A stretch of DNA of 64,000 nucleotides from Bacilli bacterium (GTDB lineage: Bacteria; Bacillota_I; Bacilli_A; RFN20; CAG-826). Made by a program: the position numbers and the translations under genes. Location: NCBI GenBank assembly GCA_017635465.1, contig JAGBLL010000036.1:68590-132589 (forward strand), in the 5' to 3' direction. A model generated the notes under the pieces. The model made no database searches, had not been told where the DNA came from, and saw only the letters and a program-made list of their open reading frames with translations. Every line of letters starts with the position of its first letter. The stretch's first letter is position 1. This document shows, in pieces, positions 1-7,790 of the stretch.

Positions 1-147
1 TATCGTGTCTCTTGCAGAGCTAGAATAACCACTTTTCTTCATGGCGAAATAAGTAAAAATAAAACAGACAATTAGACCAATGAGAACCATAATTGCGTAT
101 AAATCGATATCAACGCCAAAGATATTAAATAGTGGATTAGGATACAT
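1..147 (-). CDS. lgt: Prolipoprotein diacylglyceryl transferase, N-terminal 49 codons (partial)
   Basis: This reading frame starts at 147 on the minus strand and runs off the left edge. The protein begins MYPNPLFNIFGVDIDLYAIM and continues with a hydrophobic membrane segment of about 20 residues, then a basic turn. This is how Lgt proteins of Gram-positive bacteria begin: a short loop, then the first transmembrane helix of the enzyme that moves diacylglyceryl from phosphatidylglycerol onto lipobox cysteines. A good ribosome site (GGAGAG) lies 5 nt before the ATG. The start overlaps the end of the preceding CAAX-protease gene by 11 bp, so the two are probably translationally coupled. The window encodes at least five lipobox proteins that would be Lgt substrates. 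The catalytic motifs lie outside the window, so the name rests on the N-terminus only. Confidence 0.68.
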   Translation of the reverse strand, partial: MYPNPLFNIFGVDIDLYAIMVLIGLIVCFIFTYFAMKKSGYSSSARDTI

Positions 148-907
148 GTTTTCTCTCCATATTGAAGAGGCTATATATAATGTGGCCTGCACACAATATA
201 CCACATGATATTGTTAAAATCCAAAATATTACATCCCAAGGATCACCTGTGGCAATAGTGGTGGTCATTAATCCACCAAAATCAAATGCGGCATGGATAA
301 TAACGCCCATCCATATATTCTTAGTTTTAATAGCGACCACTGCGAGCATGCCACCAATTAAGAATGTATATACTGATTGAAGTAAAACGCTACCAATATC
401 CATACCGGCAAAGATATTTGTTAAATGGAATAAAGCAAATACACCTGAAGATATCAACGTGGATAAAAAATATTTAAGATTGTGATTTTTAAATATATCT
501 AAAAGAAGGAATAACAATACTCCTCTAAAAACAATTTCTTCTACAAGTGAGATTCCAATAACGTAAATGATATATAACCAAATTAAATCCGGTCTATTGA
601 TAGTGACTTGACCTTTAATTAACGCTCCAAAAGGGAAATTAGCGAGAATTACTAATAAACATGGTAAGCACCATAATGCGGTTTTACCGGTTAATGATTT
701 AATAGACATATATGGCGAATTACCTAATATGTACTGTAGCCAAATAAATAAACCAGCGATTAATAAATAATAAATAGAACGTCCAAGCATGGAATTCATC
801 GTGTCATCTTGGACCATTTTAAACTTAACAACTTCGAATAAAATAAAACCCGTCACCGCTAAAATGACGAGAATAACAGCAATAGCGTATTTTAAGGTTT
901 TATTCAT
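137..907 (-). CDS. CPBP (CAAX-type) intramembrane metalloprotease
   Basis: A 256-residue polytopic membrane protein. It carries the Abi/CPBP signature: SLVEEIVFRGVLL (EExxxR), then FALFHLTN (FxxxH), then HAAFDFGG (HxxxD). These are the zinc-binding and catalytic residues of the family. The remainder is about seven hydrophobic segments, starting with an N-terminal helix at residues 8-28. The family includes CAAX-prenyl-protease-like enzymes and bacteriocin self-immunity proteins; the substrate here is unknown. The gene sits between the Na/Pi cotransporter (10-nt gap) and lgt (11-bp overlap), so the three probably form one minus-strand transcript. Start chosen at MNKTLKYAIAV, preceded by a modest AGG-type ribosome site. 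Confidence 0.9.
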   Translation of the reverse strand: MNKTLKYAIAVILVILAVTGFILFEVVKFKMVQDDTMNSMLGRSIYYLLIAGLFIWLQYILGNSPYMSIKSLTGKTALWCLPCLLVILANFPFGALIKGQVTINRPDLIWLYIIYVIGISLVEEIVFRGVLLFLLLDIFKNHNLKYFLSTLISSGVFALFHLTNIFAGMDIGSVLLQSVYTFLIGGMLAVVAIKTKNIWMGVIIHAAFDFGGLMTTTIATGDPWDVIFWILTISCGILCAGHIIYSLFNMERKHVS

Positions 908-916
908 AGAGACCTA

Positions 917-2572
917 CTAGTTCTTTTCGTTAGGATCATCACCGATTGGGTTGACGATGGAGTAACCGATATTAACAAGGTGGTCTGCGACTCTTTCTAA
1001 TTCACTGACTAATGTTGTATAGAATGGAGAATTCTCCACATGACATGTTTTATTTTGAATACGTTCATAGTGGGCACTGCTTAATTGATTCTTTAATTCA
1101 TCAGTTTGATTTTCTAAATCGTGTAATTTCTTAAGGCTATCTTTACTACGATCGTGGAAGATAACTAAAGTTAATTCAAACATTTGTTCAATGACACTGA
1201 ACATGCTATCGAATTCTTTTTTTGCGGTATCGGAGAATGATAAATCATTATCAACCATCTTTAATGATGATTCATAGAAGTTATAAGCGTGGTCACCAAT
1301 ACGTTCAATATCGTTAACAACATGGAAATAACTACCTAAAACTTTTTCATCATTCAATGAAACGTTATGAGTTAAGTTGATTAAGAATTGAGTAATTTCA
1401 TTATTGATATAGTCAATCTTATCTTCTGTTTCGATAAGTTCTTTATCGTTAGTGTTATCTTGATTAACGATACGGTTATAACCAAGTTTTAAGTTATCTT
1501 TCGCTAATTGCATCATATTGATAATTTCTCTTTTGACCTGCATCATAGCGATGGTTGGGGTATTGAGTAAGTGGTTATCAATATATTTAAGAGATTGTTT
1601 CATCTTTTCTTGTTCTTTATCTTTGATAAGTTTCTCAACAAGTTTTTCTAATGGTTTAACAAATGGCAACGCTAATAACATGAAGATGATGTTATAAATA
1701 ACGTGGAAGACCGCAATTGCTAAAGCATTGTTGTCACCAAAGATAAAATGGAAACCATCAGTAATGAATGATGATAATGGCCAGCAGATGGCTAACGCCA
1801 CTAAAGCAGATACTACTCTAATAATAAGAACAATAATACCAGTACGTTTAACATTAACGTTACCACCAATCGTAGCAATTAAAAGAGTGATGACGGTACC
1901 GATTGTCGCGCCTAAAACAAGATACATAGCTTGTTCAAAATGTAACGCACCAGTACTAACCATCGCTACTGTAATACCAATAGAAGCGGAACTAGATTGA
2001 AGTAAAGCGGTAACTAACGCACCAATTAATAATAAGAGTAATGGGAAATTAGCTAGATCAAAGAAGTCTTCAATACCTTTAACTAAATCAGCATTGCCCA
2101 TGATTGCGCCGCTCATCGTGCTTAAACCAAAGAACAAGATACCTAAGCCCGCTAAAATTTCACCGATGTTCTTAACTAATTCTTTTTTGAAGAACATTAA
2201 GACAACGCCGATAACGGCTAATATAACAAAATATTTAGAAATAGAAATAGATGATAAAGAAGCAATTAAACCAGTAACGGTAGTACCAACATATGCACCT
2301 AAAATGATATTAACGCCTTGGAACACTGTCATTGCGCCAGCGGCAATAAAACCGATAGCCATAACACCAGTCGCAGCACTGCTTTGTACTAATGCCGTCA
2401 CAGTGGTACCAATACCAAAGCAAGCAAATCTGTTATTTCTAATCTTCTTTAATAATCTTTTTAATCCGCGTCCTGTGGATTTTTTTAAACCAGAGGACAT
2501 CATGTTCATACCGACGATAAATACCGCGGCACCAACGAATAATGTAATAATACTTAGAATCAATTCTTCCAT
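917..2572 (-). CDS. Na+/phosphate cotransporter (NptA/PNaS family) with C-terminal PhoU-like domain
   Basis: A 551-residue protein with two inverted Na_Pi_cotrans repeats. Each holds the family's QSSA/QSSS core (ALVQSSAATGVMAIG near residue 62 and ALLQSSSASIGITVA near residue 190). Roughly eight to nine membrane helices occupy residues 1-315. The cytoplasmic tail, about 340-545, is a helical PhoU-like domain. Bacterial members import phosphate with Na+. In this genome the Na+ gradient could come from the oxaloacetate decarboxylase encoded at 9.4-12.8 kb. It is the first gene of the minus-strand run that continues into the CPBP protease and lgt. I see no clear ribosome site before the ATG, and AT-rich -10-like sequence lies close to it, so the start could be leaderless. 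Family assignment is firm; transport of phosphate rather than another anion is inferred. Confidence 0.93.
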   Translation of the reverse strand: MEELILSIITLFVGAAVFIVGMNMMSSGLKKSTGRGLKRLLKKIRNNRFACFGIGTTVTALVQSSAATGVMAIGFIAAGAMTVFQGVNIILGAYVGTTVTGLIASLSSISISKYFVILAVIGVVLMFFKKELVKNIGEILAGLGILFFGLSTMSGAIMGNADLVKGIEDFFDLANFPLLLLLIGALVTALLQSSSASIGITVAMVSTGALHFEQAMYLVLGATIGTVITLLIATIGGNVNVKRTGIIVLIIRVVSALVALAICWPLSSFITDGFHFIFGDNNALAIAVFHVIYNIIFMLLALPFVKPLEKLVEKLIKDKEQEKMKQSLKYIDNHLLNTPTIAMMQVKREIINMMQLAKDNLKLGYNRIVNQDNTNDKELIETEDKIDYINNEITQFLINLTHNVSLNDEKVLGSYFHVVNDIERIGDHAYNFYESSLKMVDNDLSFSDTAKKEFDSMFSVIEQMFELTLVIFHDRSKDSLKKLHDLENQTDELKNQLSSAHYERIQNKTCHVENSPFYTTLVSELERVADHLVNIGYSIVNPIGDDPNEKN

Positions 2573-2685
2573 ACCATATTAATTTAATACTATTTATTGA
2601 TTTTATTCAATAATGCGATTGCTCACTTTTTAGTTTTGGACAAAAACCACATTTCTCTCCTACTTAAACATATAGGAGGTAAATT

Positions 2686-3072
2686 ATGGCTTTCAAGATT
2701 TATAAAAACAAAATTACTGGTCATGCATCTGTTTCTTTGAAACATAAAGATAAGAAACATTGGTATAACTTACCGATGTCGCATAAAAACCAAAAGATTC
2801 TTACATAAAAGTAAATGATCCTCATCCTAAAGCAAATAAAAAAGCGCATAGTTACGTTCGTAAATATGTGCGGAAGGATAAAAGAGGAGTTAGAGATCAT
2901 TTATATAAAAATTATAAGTTTAGTCCTAAATCTGTATCAGAGATTAAGAGCTATCTAAAAGTTAAGTTTAAAAAGAAAAGATGATGTCAAGCACAACAAG
3001 GTGCTTAATAAAGCTACATCATCTGGAGATATTAAACCATATTCCATCATTGATGTAAACACAGATGGTTAA
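2686..3072 (+). pseudogene. Small basic protein gene broken by two apparent frameshifts
   Basis: An excellent ribosome site (AGGAGGT) precedes an ATG at 2686. The first frame gives MAFKIYKNKITGHASVSLKH and further basic sequence, and stops at codon 41. Shifting frame at the A-run near 2793-2796, by adding one A, continues with SYIKVNDPHPKANKKAHSYV and a basic segment to a stop at 2984. Near the A-rich stretch at 2970-2980 the original frame is open again and reads KDDVKHNKVLNKATSSGDIK to a stop at 3072. The joined product would be about 128 residues and very Lys-rich, resembling the small basic NPHPK-type proteins seen in phage and mobile regions of Firmicutes. Both breaks fall at A-runs, so assembly or sequencing indels, true decay, or recoding are all possible. 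No function can be assigned. Confidence 0.55.
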
Positions 3073-3283
3073 AGTTAAATAAAAAGTCGGCTACGACACC
3101 ATCTAAGGTAAATCACCGACTAAAATCATTAAATCATGTTGCAATATCAATTTAAATAAAAACGTCAGTGATGAACTCAGCATTTCTGCAACGGTATATC
3201 TAACTGACATCTTTATTTAATCATATTCGCTGATATTTATAAATTATATGTAACGTCTTAAAAAATAGTTTTTTCTTTTCTCT
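3073..3283 (+). other. Non-coding interval with two inverted repeats
   Basis: No coding frame is convincing between the broken small gene and the gpmA promoter. Two inverted repeats are present. AGTCGG at 3085-3090 pairs with CCGACT at 3116-3121. A longer imperfect stem at 3154-3169 pairs with 3203-3218 (AAATAAA-AAC-GTCAGT against ACTGAC-ATC-TTTATTT), with a loop of 33 nt. The second could fold as a cruciform or a weak hairpin in RNA. Neither has a U-run typical of an intrinsic terminator. Function unknown. Confidence 0.5.
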
Positions 3284-3311
3284 TTGTTTGAACAAAGAAT
3301 GCAAGTATAAT
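3282..3311 (+). promoter_or_regulatory. gpmA promoter with palindrome over the -35
   Basis: TTGTTT (3284-3289), a 16-nt spacer and TATAAT (3306-3311) form a sigma-A-type promoter 30 nt before the gpmA ATG. A perfect inverted repeat, CTTTGTT-TG-AACAAAG (3282-3297), covers the -35 element. This is where a repressor site would sit, although a chance AT-rich palindrome is possible. Confidence 0.6.
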
Positions 3312-3341
3312 GATTCCGGTATAAAAAAGGAGAAAACACAC

Positions 3342-4088
3342 ATGCATAAATTAGTATTAATCAGACATGGTGAATCCGAATGGAACAAACTCAATCTCTT
3401 CACAGGTTGGACCGATGTCGAATTAAGTGAAAAGGGTGTTGAAGAAGCTCACCGCGCTGGTAGAACATTAAAAGAAAAAGGTTATGACTTTGATGTCGTT
3501 CATACCTCACTTTTAAAAAGAGCTATCCACACAATGAACAATGTCTTATTTGAATTAGACAGAGAATGGTTACCAGTTTACAAATCCTGGAGATTAAATG
3601 AACGTCATTATGGCGCTCTTCAAGGTTTAAACAAAGCTGAAACCGCTGCTAAATATGGCGAAGAACAAGTTAAGATTTGGAGAAGAAGTTATGATTGCCC
3701 ACCTCCAGCTCTTGAAAAAGACGATCCACGTAACCCAGCTTTACAAGCTCAATTCAGAGATGTTGATCCAAAAGATTTACCATTAAATGAATCATTAGAA
3801 TTAACAGTTAAGAGAGCGGTTCCATATTTCGAAGAAGTTATCAAACCAGAAATGGAAGCTGGCAAAAGAGTTCTTATCGTTGCCCATGGTAACTCCTTAA
3901 GAGCTTTAGTCAAATATTTCGATAATATGGCGGATTCTGAAATCGTTGGTGTTAACATCCCAACAGGTGTCCCACTAGTGTATGAATTTGATGACAACAT
4001 GAAAGCCGTCAACCATTACTACTTAATGGACGAAGAAGAACTCAAAAAACAAATGGAAGCCGTTGCCAACCAAGGCAAAGCAAAATAA
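3342..4088 (+). CDS. gpmA: 2,3-bisphosphoglycerate-dependent phosphoglycerate mutase
   Basis: A 248-residue cytoplasmic enzyme of glycolysis that interconverts 3- and 2-phosphoglycerate. The histidine phosphatase motif [12 protein letters not shown] lies at the N-terminus (catalytic His near residue 9), followed by [15 protein letters not shown]. The proton donor region is [16 protein letters not shown] and the second histidine lies in [13 protein letters not shown], all diagnostic of dPGM. Length matches the usual 230-250 residues. The start at [11 protein letters not shown] is fixed by AAGGAG 8 nt upstream; a longer in-frame extension upstream of this site is not supported. The gene is monocistronic, between its own promoter and a clear terminator at 4110. 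It provides the step just before PEP, the substrate of the PEPCK encoded at 7.8 kb. Confidence 0.97.
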   Translation: MHKLVLIRHGESEWNKLNLFTGWTDVELSEKGVEEAHRAGRTLKEKGYDFDVVHTSLLKRAIHTMNNVLFELDREWLPVYKSWRLNERHYGALQGLNKAETAAKYGEEQVKIWRRSYDCPPPALEKDDPRNPALQAQFRDVDPKDLPLNESLELTVKRAVPYFEEVIKPEMEAGKRVLIVAHGNSLRALVKYFDNMADSEIVGVNIPTGVPLVYEFDDNMKAVNHYYLMDEEELKKQMEAVANQGKAK

Positions 4089-4109
4089 TTAGTTATATTC
4101 AACTTTTAC

Positions 4110-4136
4110 AGGTCATGCGAAAGTGTGACCTTTTTT
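4110..4136 (+). terminator. Intrinsic terminator after gpmA
   Basis: AGGTCA (4110-4115) pairs with TGACCT (4126-4131) around a 10-nt loop and is followed by a run of T. Confidence 0.85.
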
Positions 4137-4212
4137 GTTTAAAAAACTATTTTACTTTTAAGTATAGATATATAAAATATAAACAATGTGTTTATAGAAG
4201 GATTTTAGAAAG

Positions 4213-4764
4213 ATGAACAAAAAATACGCAATACTCGTCGTCGACATGCTCAATGACTTCGTGACAGGTGTTATCGGTTGTGATAACGCTAGAGCCATTG
4301 TCAAACCAACTCAAGAATTATTAGAAGGTGCTAGAAAGAATAACGTCCCAGTTATTTTCTGCAACGATTGCCACTACAAAGGTATCGACAATGAATTAAA
4401 TTTATGGGGTGATCACGCCATTAAAGGCACATGGGGTGCTGAAATCATTCCTGAACTCCCAGTTAGTGAAAAAGACTACATCGTTCCAAAGAGAAGATAC
4501 TCTGGTTTCTTCCAAACAGACTTAGACTTATTACTCAAAGAATTAGGTGTTACCACAGTTGTTATCGCTGGTTTACACACCCATATGTGTTGCAGACATA
4601 CCGCTGCGGATGCATATCAAAATAACTACGAAGTTATCTTTGCTAACGAAGCCACAAATTCATTCACAAAAGAAGACTATGAATATGGCTTAAGATACGC
4701 TAAAGAAACATACGGCGCTCCTAACTACAATAATAAAGAATTGTTTGATTTATTCAGTAAATAA
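4213..4764 (+). CDS. Isochorismatase-family cysteine hydrolase (nicotinamidase-like)
   Basis: A 183-residue alpha/beta hydrolase of the isochorismatase/nicotinamidase superfamily. The likely catalytic triad is visible: Asp11 in ILVVDMLNDF, Lys93 in VPKRRYSGF, and Cys126 in GLHTHMCCRHTAADA. The conserved TD-x-C motif before the cysteine reads TH-M-C here, so the usual Asp is His. Family members hydrolyse nicotinamide, isochorismate or small amides. NAD salvage is the most likely role but the substrate cannot be set from sequence. AGAAGG stands about 10 nt before the ATG. A weak promoter (TTTACT at 4151, TAAAAT at 4173) fits upstream. The gene stands alone after the gpmA terminator. Confidence 0.85.
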   Translation: MNKKYAILVVDMLNDFVTGVIGCDNARAIVKPTQELLEGARKNNVPVIFCNDCHYKGIDNELNLWGDHAIKGTWGAEIIPELPVSEKDYIVPKRRYSGFFQTDLDLLLKELGVTTVVIAGLHTHMCCRHTAADAYQNNYEVIFANEATNSFTKEDYEYGLRYAKETYGAPNYNNKELFDLFSK

Positions 4765-4778
4765 TTACATAATATAAT
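4745..4778 (+). promoter_or_regulatory. Promoter for a leaderless transcript of the 85-residue membrane protein
   Basis: TTGATT (4745-4750), a 17-nt spacer and CATAAT (4768-4773) are followed by an ATG only 9 nt later at 4783. An overlapping TATAAT lies at 4773-4778. There is no ribosome site, so transcription would start at or within a few nt of the start codon. The promoter lies inside the end of the upstream gene. Confidence 0.5.
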
Positions 4779-4782
4779 CGTT

Positions 4783-5040
4783 ATGGATGACGATACATTT
4801 ACAAAATTGGCTAAAGCCGATTTCACGATGAGATTGGTGTGTGGCATGATAGCGGGAACTATCGGCCTAATAGTGGGAATTGTGCTCATTATTTTAGGCG
4901 CTGTTAAGAGCATGTCATTTATTGTTCCTATGGGTATCGCTCTCATACTTATTGGTCTCCTTGTCGGCTTAATCAATGGTTTCATCTTCTTTGGCAGAAG
5001 GAAAGAATCACTTGAAGCGAAAGACAAGAAATCTGAATAA
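4783..5040 (+). CDS. Small two-helix membrane protein, unknown function
   Basis: An 85-residue protein with a short acidic N-terminus, two long hydrophobic helices (about residues 18-40 and 45-70) and a charged, Lys/Glu-rich C-terminal tail. Both ends are probably cytoplasmic. No family is recognised. The start codon follows a -10 box by under 10 nt and has no ribosome site, which suggests a leaderless mRNA. A bidirectional terminator at 5058-5082 separates it from the convergent membrane-protein operon. That operon also encodes small glycine-rich multi-helix proteins of similar style, so a shared role is possible but unproven. Confidence 0.6.
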   Translation: MDDDTFTKLAKADFTMRLVCGMIAGTIGLIVGIVLIILGAVKSMSFIVPMGIALILIGLLVGLINGFIFFGRRKESLEAKDKKSE

Positions 5041-5057
5041 CAATTAATTAAAAATTA

Positions 5058-5085
5058 AAGATGGCTCATTATGGGCCATCTTTTG
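5058..5085. terminator. Bidirectional terminator between convergent genes
   Basis: AAGATGGCTC (5058-5067) pairs with GGGCCATCTT (5073-5082) around ATTAT. A T-run follows on plus and an A/T-rich tract precedes it, so it can serve both the 4783 gene and the minus-strand operon ending at 5103. Confidence 0.85.
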
Positions 5086-5102
5086 CTTTATTTATTTGAT
5101 GC

Positions 5103-5588
5103 TTAAGCAGGTATGAAACAGGCGACTAAAAATACAAATCCCGACAGTACTACGATGATGCCGAATGTTACTAATATATAACCAAACACCATAGTATCGA
5201 TGTCTTGTTGTTCACGCTTTATGGTATTGTATTTACCAGCACGCACGCAGTGGAAACCAAAAGCGAAATAGAAAGCAATAACGCCGCCTAGTACAAAAAC
5301 TATTAATGGCCAAATAAAGAATAATAGTAACAAACTTCCTCTTAGGAAATGATCTCCAGATTCCGCTTCTTCTCTAAAAGCATTATAAACACCGCTACAA
5401 AATGGTGGAGTTAATATCAAACCAAGAGTGAACAACACAAAACCACGTGTAATCTTGCCGCTATCTAAGTGACCGTCTTTATCTTTAAAAGCAAAACCAG
5501 TCACCACAAAGACGATGCCAAAGACCATGAATAAAATCGCGGTTAATGTGAGACAGAATATTGCTAAGTTAAATGATAATAAAAGCAT
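5103..5588 (-). CDS. Four-helix membrane protein, unknown function
   Basis: A 161-residue hydrophobic protein with four predicted membrane helices (about residues 8-33, 48-68, 82-108 and 133-158) and a short cytoplasmic loop with charged residues before the last helix. No recognisable domain. It is the last gene of a five-gene minus-strand run (7609 to 5103), 12 nt after the PstS-like gene, with a weak AGAAG ribosome site. Two other genes of the operon encode similar four-helix proteins, which suggests they arose by duplication or form one complex. Confidence 0.6.
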   Translation of the reverse strand: MLLLSFNLAIFCLTLTAILFMVFGIVFVVTGFAFKDKDGHLDSGKITRGFVLFTLGLILTPPFCSGVYNAFREEAESGDHFLRGSLLLLFFIWPLIVFVLGGVIAFYFAFGFHCVRAGKYNTIKREQQDIDTMVFGYILVTFGIIVVLSGFVFLVACFIPA

Positions 5589-5600
5589 AACTATCTTCTA

Positions 5601-6554
5601 TCATAATGAAACATAGCCGACTTCGTCTATGATTTCTTGTCCCGTTGGAGAAAGAACAAAATCTAAGACCTTTTGGACATTGGGATTTGTTTCTCCTTTT
5701 CTAGTGACTGCGAAGAAATTAGAAACGATAGGGTAGCTTTCGTTTTGGACATTTTCTCTATCTGGATAGACACCATTTAATTTGAGCATCTTGATATGAC
5801 CGTGCTTTGTTAATTCTTCAACATAATATCTAAATGAGAAACCTAAAGACGCTCCTAAAGGACCAAAGAAGTTACCTTTAATTTCATTACCAAATAGTTT
5901 TTCTAATGTGGTTTGAGAACCACTGCCTTGGTTTCTTTGCACGACATTGATAGGGCGGTTCGCGCCTCCAACGTCTTTCCAGTTAGTGATTTTGCCGTTA
6001 TAGATGTCTTTAAGTTGATCCATTGTGAGATTATCAACTGGATTGTTTTTATTAACGATAAAGACAAATGCTTCTCTACCAATAGGTGTTAGTTCAAGCT
6101 CAACACCTTTGTCTTTACCATATTGGACTTGGTCATTGCTTGGTTTGGCGCAGAAAGCGATATCACAGTCCCCATCAACGATACCTTTAAACGCTCCACG
6201 AGTGTTGTGATATTGTAAAGCGGAGTCTTTAGTGAAGTCTCCGTTTTCGTATTTAACAGATGATTCTGGATAAATAGAATACACAAATGAATTAAAGACA
6301 GGCACTAACGCAGCAGCGCCATCAATCTTTGGTAAATCACCTGTTAACTTTTCGCTATATTCTTTTTTAACAATCTTTGTTTCTTTAGCGAATGGTAAAT
6401 ATTGATCTACTTCGACAGACTTAGCCTGCATTTGTGAGGAACTATAGTTAATACATCTATTTGTAAATACAAAGAAGATAAAAATATCAGTGACCACCAT
6501 GAAGGTGACAACACCTAATATCGCTAATATTTGCTTAAACAATTTCTTTTTCAT
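5601..6554 (-). CDS. PstS-like phosphate-binding protein, membrane-anchored
   Basis: A 317-residue type-2 periplasmic-binding-fold protein. After an N-terminal membrane helix (about residues 10-32) it carries the PstS-type core: AFCAKPSNDQ, then PIGREAFVFIVNKNNPV, then LKDIYNGKITNWKDVGG and the ligand-binding RNQGSGSQTTLEKLFG. These are typical of phosphate-binding PstS proteins. No lipobox fits the helix end, so anchoring is by the uncleaved helix rather than lipid. PstC, PstA, PstB and PhoU are absent nearby; the neighbours are small membrane proteins. It may be a phosphate sensor or an orphan binding protein instead of part of a complete ABC importer. AAGGAG lies 10 nt before the ATG. Confidence 0.82.
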   Translation of the reverse strand: MKKKLFKQILAILGVVTFMVVTDIFIFFVFTNRCINYSSSQMQAKSVEVDQYLPFAKETKIVKKEYSEKLTGDLPKIDGAAALVPVFNSFVYSIYPESSVKYENGDFTKDSALQYHNTRGAFKGIVDGDCDIAFCAKPSNDQVQYGKDKGVELELTPIGREAFVFIVNKNNPVDNLTMDQLKDIYNGKITNWKDVGGANRPINVVQRNQGSGSQTTLEKLFGNEIKGNFFGPLGASLGFSFRYYVEELTKHGHIKMLKLNGVYPDRENVQNESYPIVSNFFAVTRKGETNPNVQKVLDFVLSPTGQEIIDEVGYVSL

Positions 6555-6555
6555 A

Positions 6556-6696
6556 TTACCAAAGCTCCTTTTCGAGGAAAGTAATCATCGAAGTTTGTCT
6601 ATAGAGAACAATGGTGACAATCAAAAGGGTAATAATGCTAATAACACCCACGATTGAGACTATAGCAATAAGCAATTTAAATAATTTATCGTTCAT
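6556..6696 (-). CDS. 46-residue single-helix membrane peptide
   Basis: A short reading frame nested between the 151-residue membrane protein and the PstS-like gene. It begins MNDKLFKLLIAIVSIVGVIS, has one hydrophobic helix (about residues 7-31) and ends with a basic/acidic tail (FLEKELW). Its start lies 1 nt after the stop of the upstream gene and its stop is 1 nt before the start of pstS-like, so all three are packed for coupled translation. The AAGGAG ribosome site of the PstS-like gene is coded inside its last codons. The tight packing supports a real gene; function unknown. Confidence 0.6.
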   Translation of the reverse strand: MNDKLFKLLIAIVSIVGVISIITLLIVTIVLYRQTSMITFLEKELW

Positions 6697-6697
6697 A

Positions 6698-7153
6698 TTA
6701 CATAAACCTCACTGGTTCTGCTTGACTGCTTTGTTGATTGAAGACAAATGATAAGGCGACAACAATCGTAAAAACTAATAATAAGGCTAAGATAAGTAAG
6801 GCCCAACCACTGATGATTTTGCCTTTATTTTGACTACCGTCTTCCCTCTTTTGATATCCTTTGACCAAATTAGCGACGCCAAGACCTAGCGCAAAAATGA
6901 AGCCAAAAAGAATCAAAACTGGTATGACGGCGGTTAGCAAGAATGTACCCGCACTCACTTCACTAGAATTAATACCAATTATCAAACCGACGATAGAAGC
7001 AATAGTGGTCACAACGATGATAACCCAACCACTGATAATCATTGGTAAGTTACCTTGACCGTTTACTTTTTTATTATTGCCTATGACCACAAGAACAATG
7101 CCTGTGGCAAGTGAAGCGGTCGCAATTATACTCCATATTATTTCATTAATCAT
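6698..7153 (-). CDS. Four-helix membrane protein, unknown function
   Basis: A 151-residue protein with four hydrophobic segments (about residues 5-25, 35-60, 75-100 and 118-140) and a basic loop (VKGYQKREDGSQNKGK) before the last helix. This layout, a glycine-rich helix pair, charged loop and final helix, is shared with the proteins at 5103-5588 and 7205-7609. AAGGGA stands before the ATG and the next small gene follows after 1 nt. No domain recognised. Position in the PstS-like operon is the only clue to its role. Confidence 0.62.
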   Translation of the reverse strand: MINEIIWSIIATASLATGIVLVVIGNNKKVNGQGNLPMIISGWVIIVVTTIASIVGLIIGINSSEVSAGTFLLTAVIPVLILFGFIFALGLGVANLVKGYQKREDGSQNKGKIISGWALLILALLLVFTIVVALSFVFNQQSSQAEPVRFM

Positions 7154-7204
7154 ATTTTTGTCCCTTGCTAATTTAGACGATTTAACATCGTGAAACTGCT
7201 AAAA

Positions 7205-7609
7205 CTACATCAAAGCGATTGGTAGTCCGAATATCGAAATTAGCACAATTGGAGTAACTATCACAGTTAATGTGCCAAACAAAAGAATAAAGCCCGCAGT
7301 GATTTTCTTAGGGCGGTGATCAGCAAAGCCATTAGCAATAAAAATGATTGAATAAGTAATTGCGACAATCGCACCTACTAAAATGGCAATTGGGGCTAAA
7401 AATATAAGTAGCAATACGCCAACAGACGATACTGAAGAATATAAGATAAAAGCCACAAGCAAAAACACCGGTCCAAGGGTTAGCATGATTATCCCTGCTG
7501 TTAATAAGCCTTGTTTTTTATTCCTTTTACTGATGTTTATTAAAATAATGCCAGCCACAATCAGGTGAATAACAATGATAATAAAGAACGTAAATAAATT
7601 AGATGACAT
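7205..7609 (-). CDS. Four-helix membrane protein, first gene of the PstS-like operon
   Basis: A 134-residue protein with four membrane helices and a basic segment (ADHRPKKIT) before the last one, resembling its two operon partners in layout. It opens the operon: TTGCTT and TATAAT on the minus strand sit so that the -10 ends 8 nt before the ATG. No ribosome site is present, which indicates a leaderless mRNA. The gene is divergent from pckA. Function unknown. Confidence 0.6.
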   Translation of the reverse strand: MSSNLFTFFIIIVIHLIVAGIILINISKRNKKQGLLTAGIIMLTLGPVFLLVAFILYSSVSSVGVLLLIFLAPIAILVGAIVAITYSIIFIANGFADHRPKKITAGFILLFGTLTVIVTPIVLISIFGLPIALM

Positions 7610-7617
7610 CGATAAAT

Positions 7618-7645
7618 ATTATAAACCAATGAAAATATAAAGCAA
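7618..7645 (-). promoter_or_regulatory. Leaderless promoter of the PstS-like operon
   Basis: On the minus strand TTGCTT (7645-7640), a 16-nt spacer and TATAAT (7623-7618) are followed 8 nt later by the ATG at 7609. Confidence 0.6.
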
Positions 7646-7728
7646 GTTGACTAGACGTTACACATTTTTCAAAAATATGTCCCCAAAAAATAAAATTATG
7701 TGTTTTTATTAATTTCTATTAATAGATG

Positions 7729-7769
7729 TGATACAATGTCTCCGATTTGGGCGTTTTTCGGGTAAACGC
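7729..7769 (+). promoter_or_regulatory. pckA extended -10 promoter and leader hairpin
   Basis: TGA-TACAAT (7729-7737) is an extended -10 without a good -35. The 5' leader of about 45 nt holds a perfect hairpin, GCGTTT (7751-7756) with AAACGC (7764-7769), just before the AGAGGAA ribosome site. It may stabilise the mRNA or be a protein-binding site. Confidence 0.5.
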
Positions 7770-7790
7770 TAGAAAGAGGAAACAAAACAT

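Noticed and set aside
2573-3341. tRNA or structured RNA in the gap after the Na/Pi transporter
   Set aside because: No cloverleaf, T-loop or known riboswitch core could be found; the inverted repeats are AT-rich and loosely paired.
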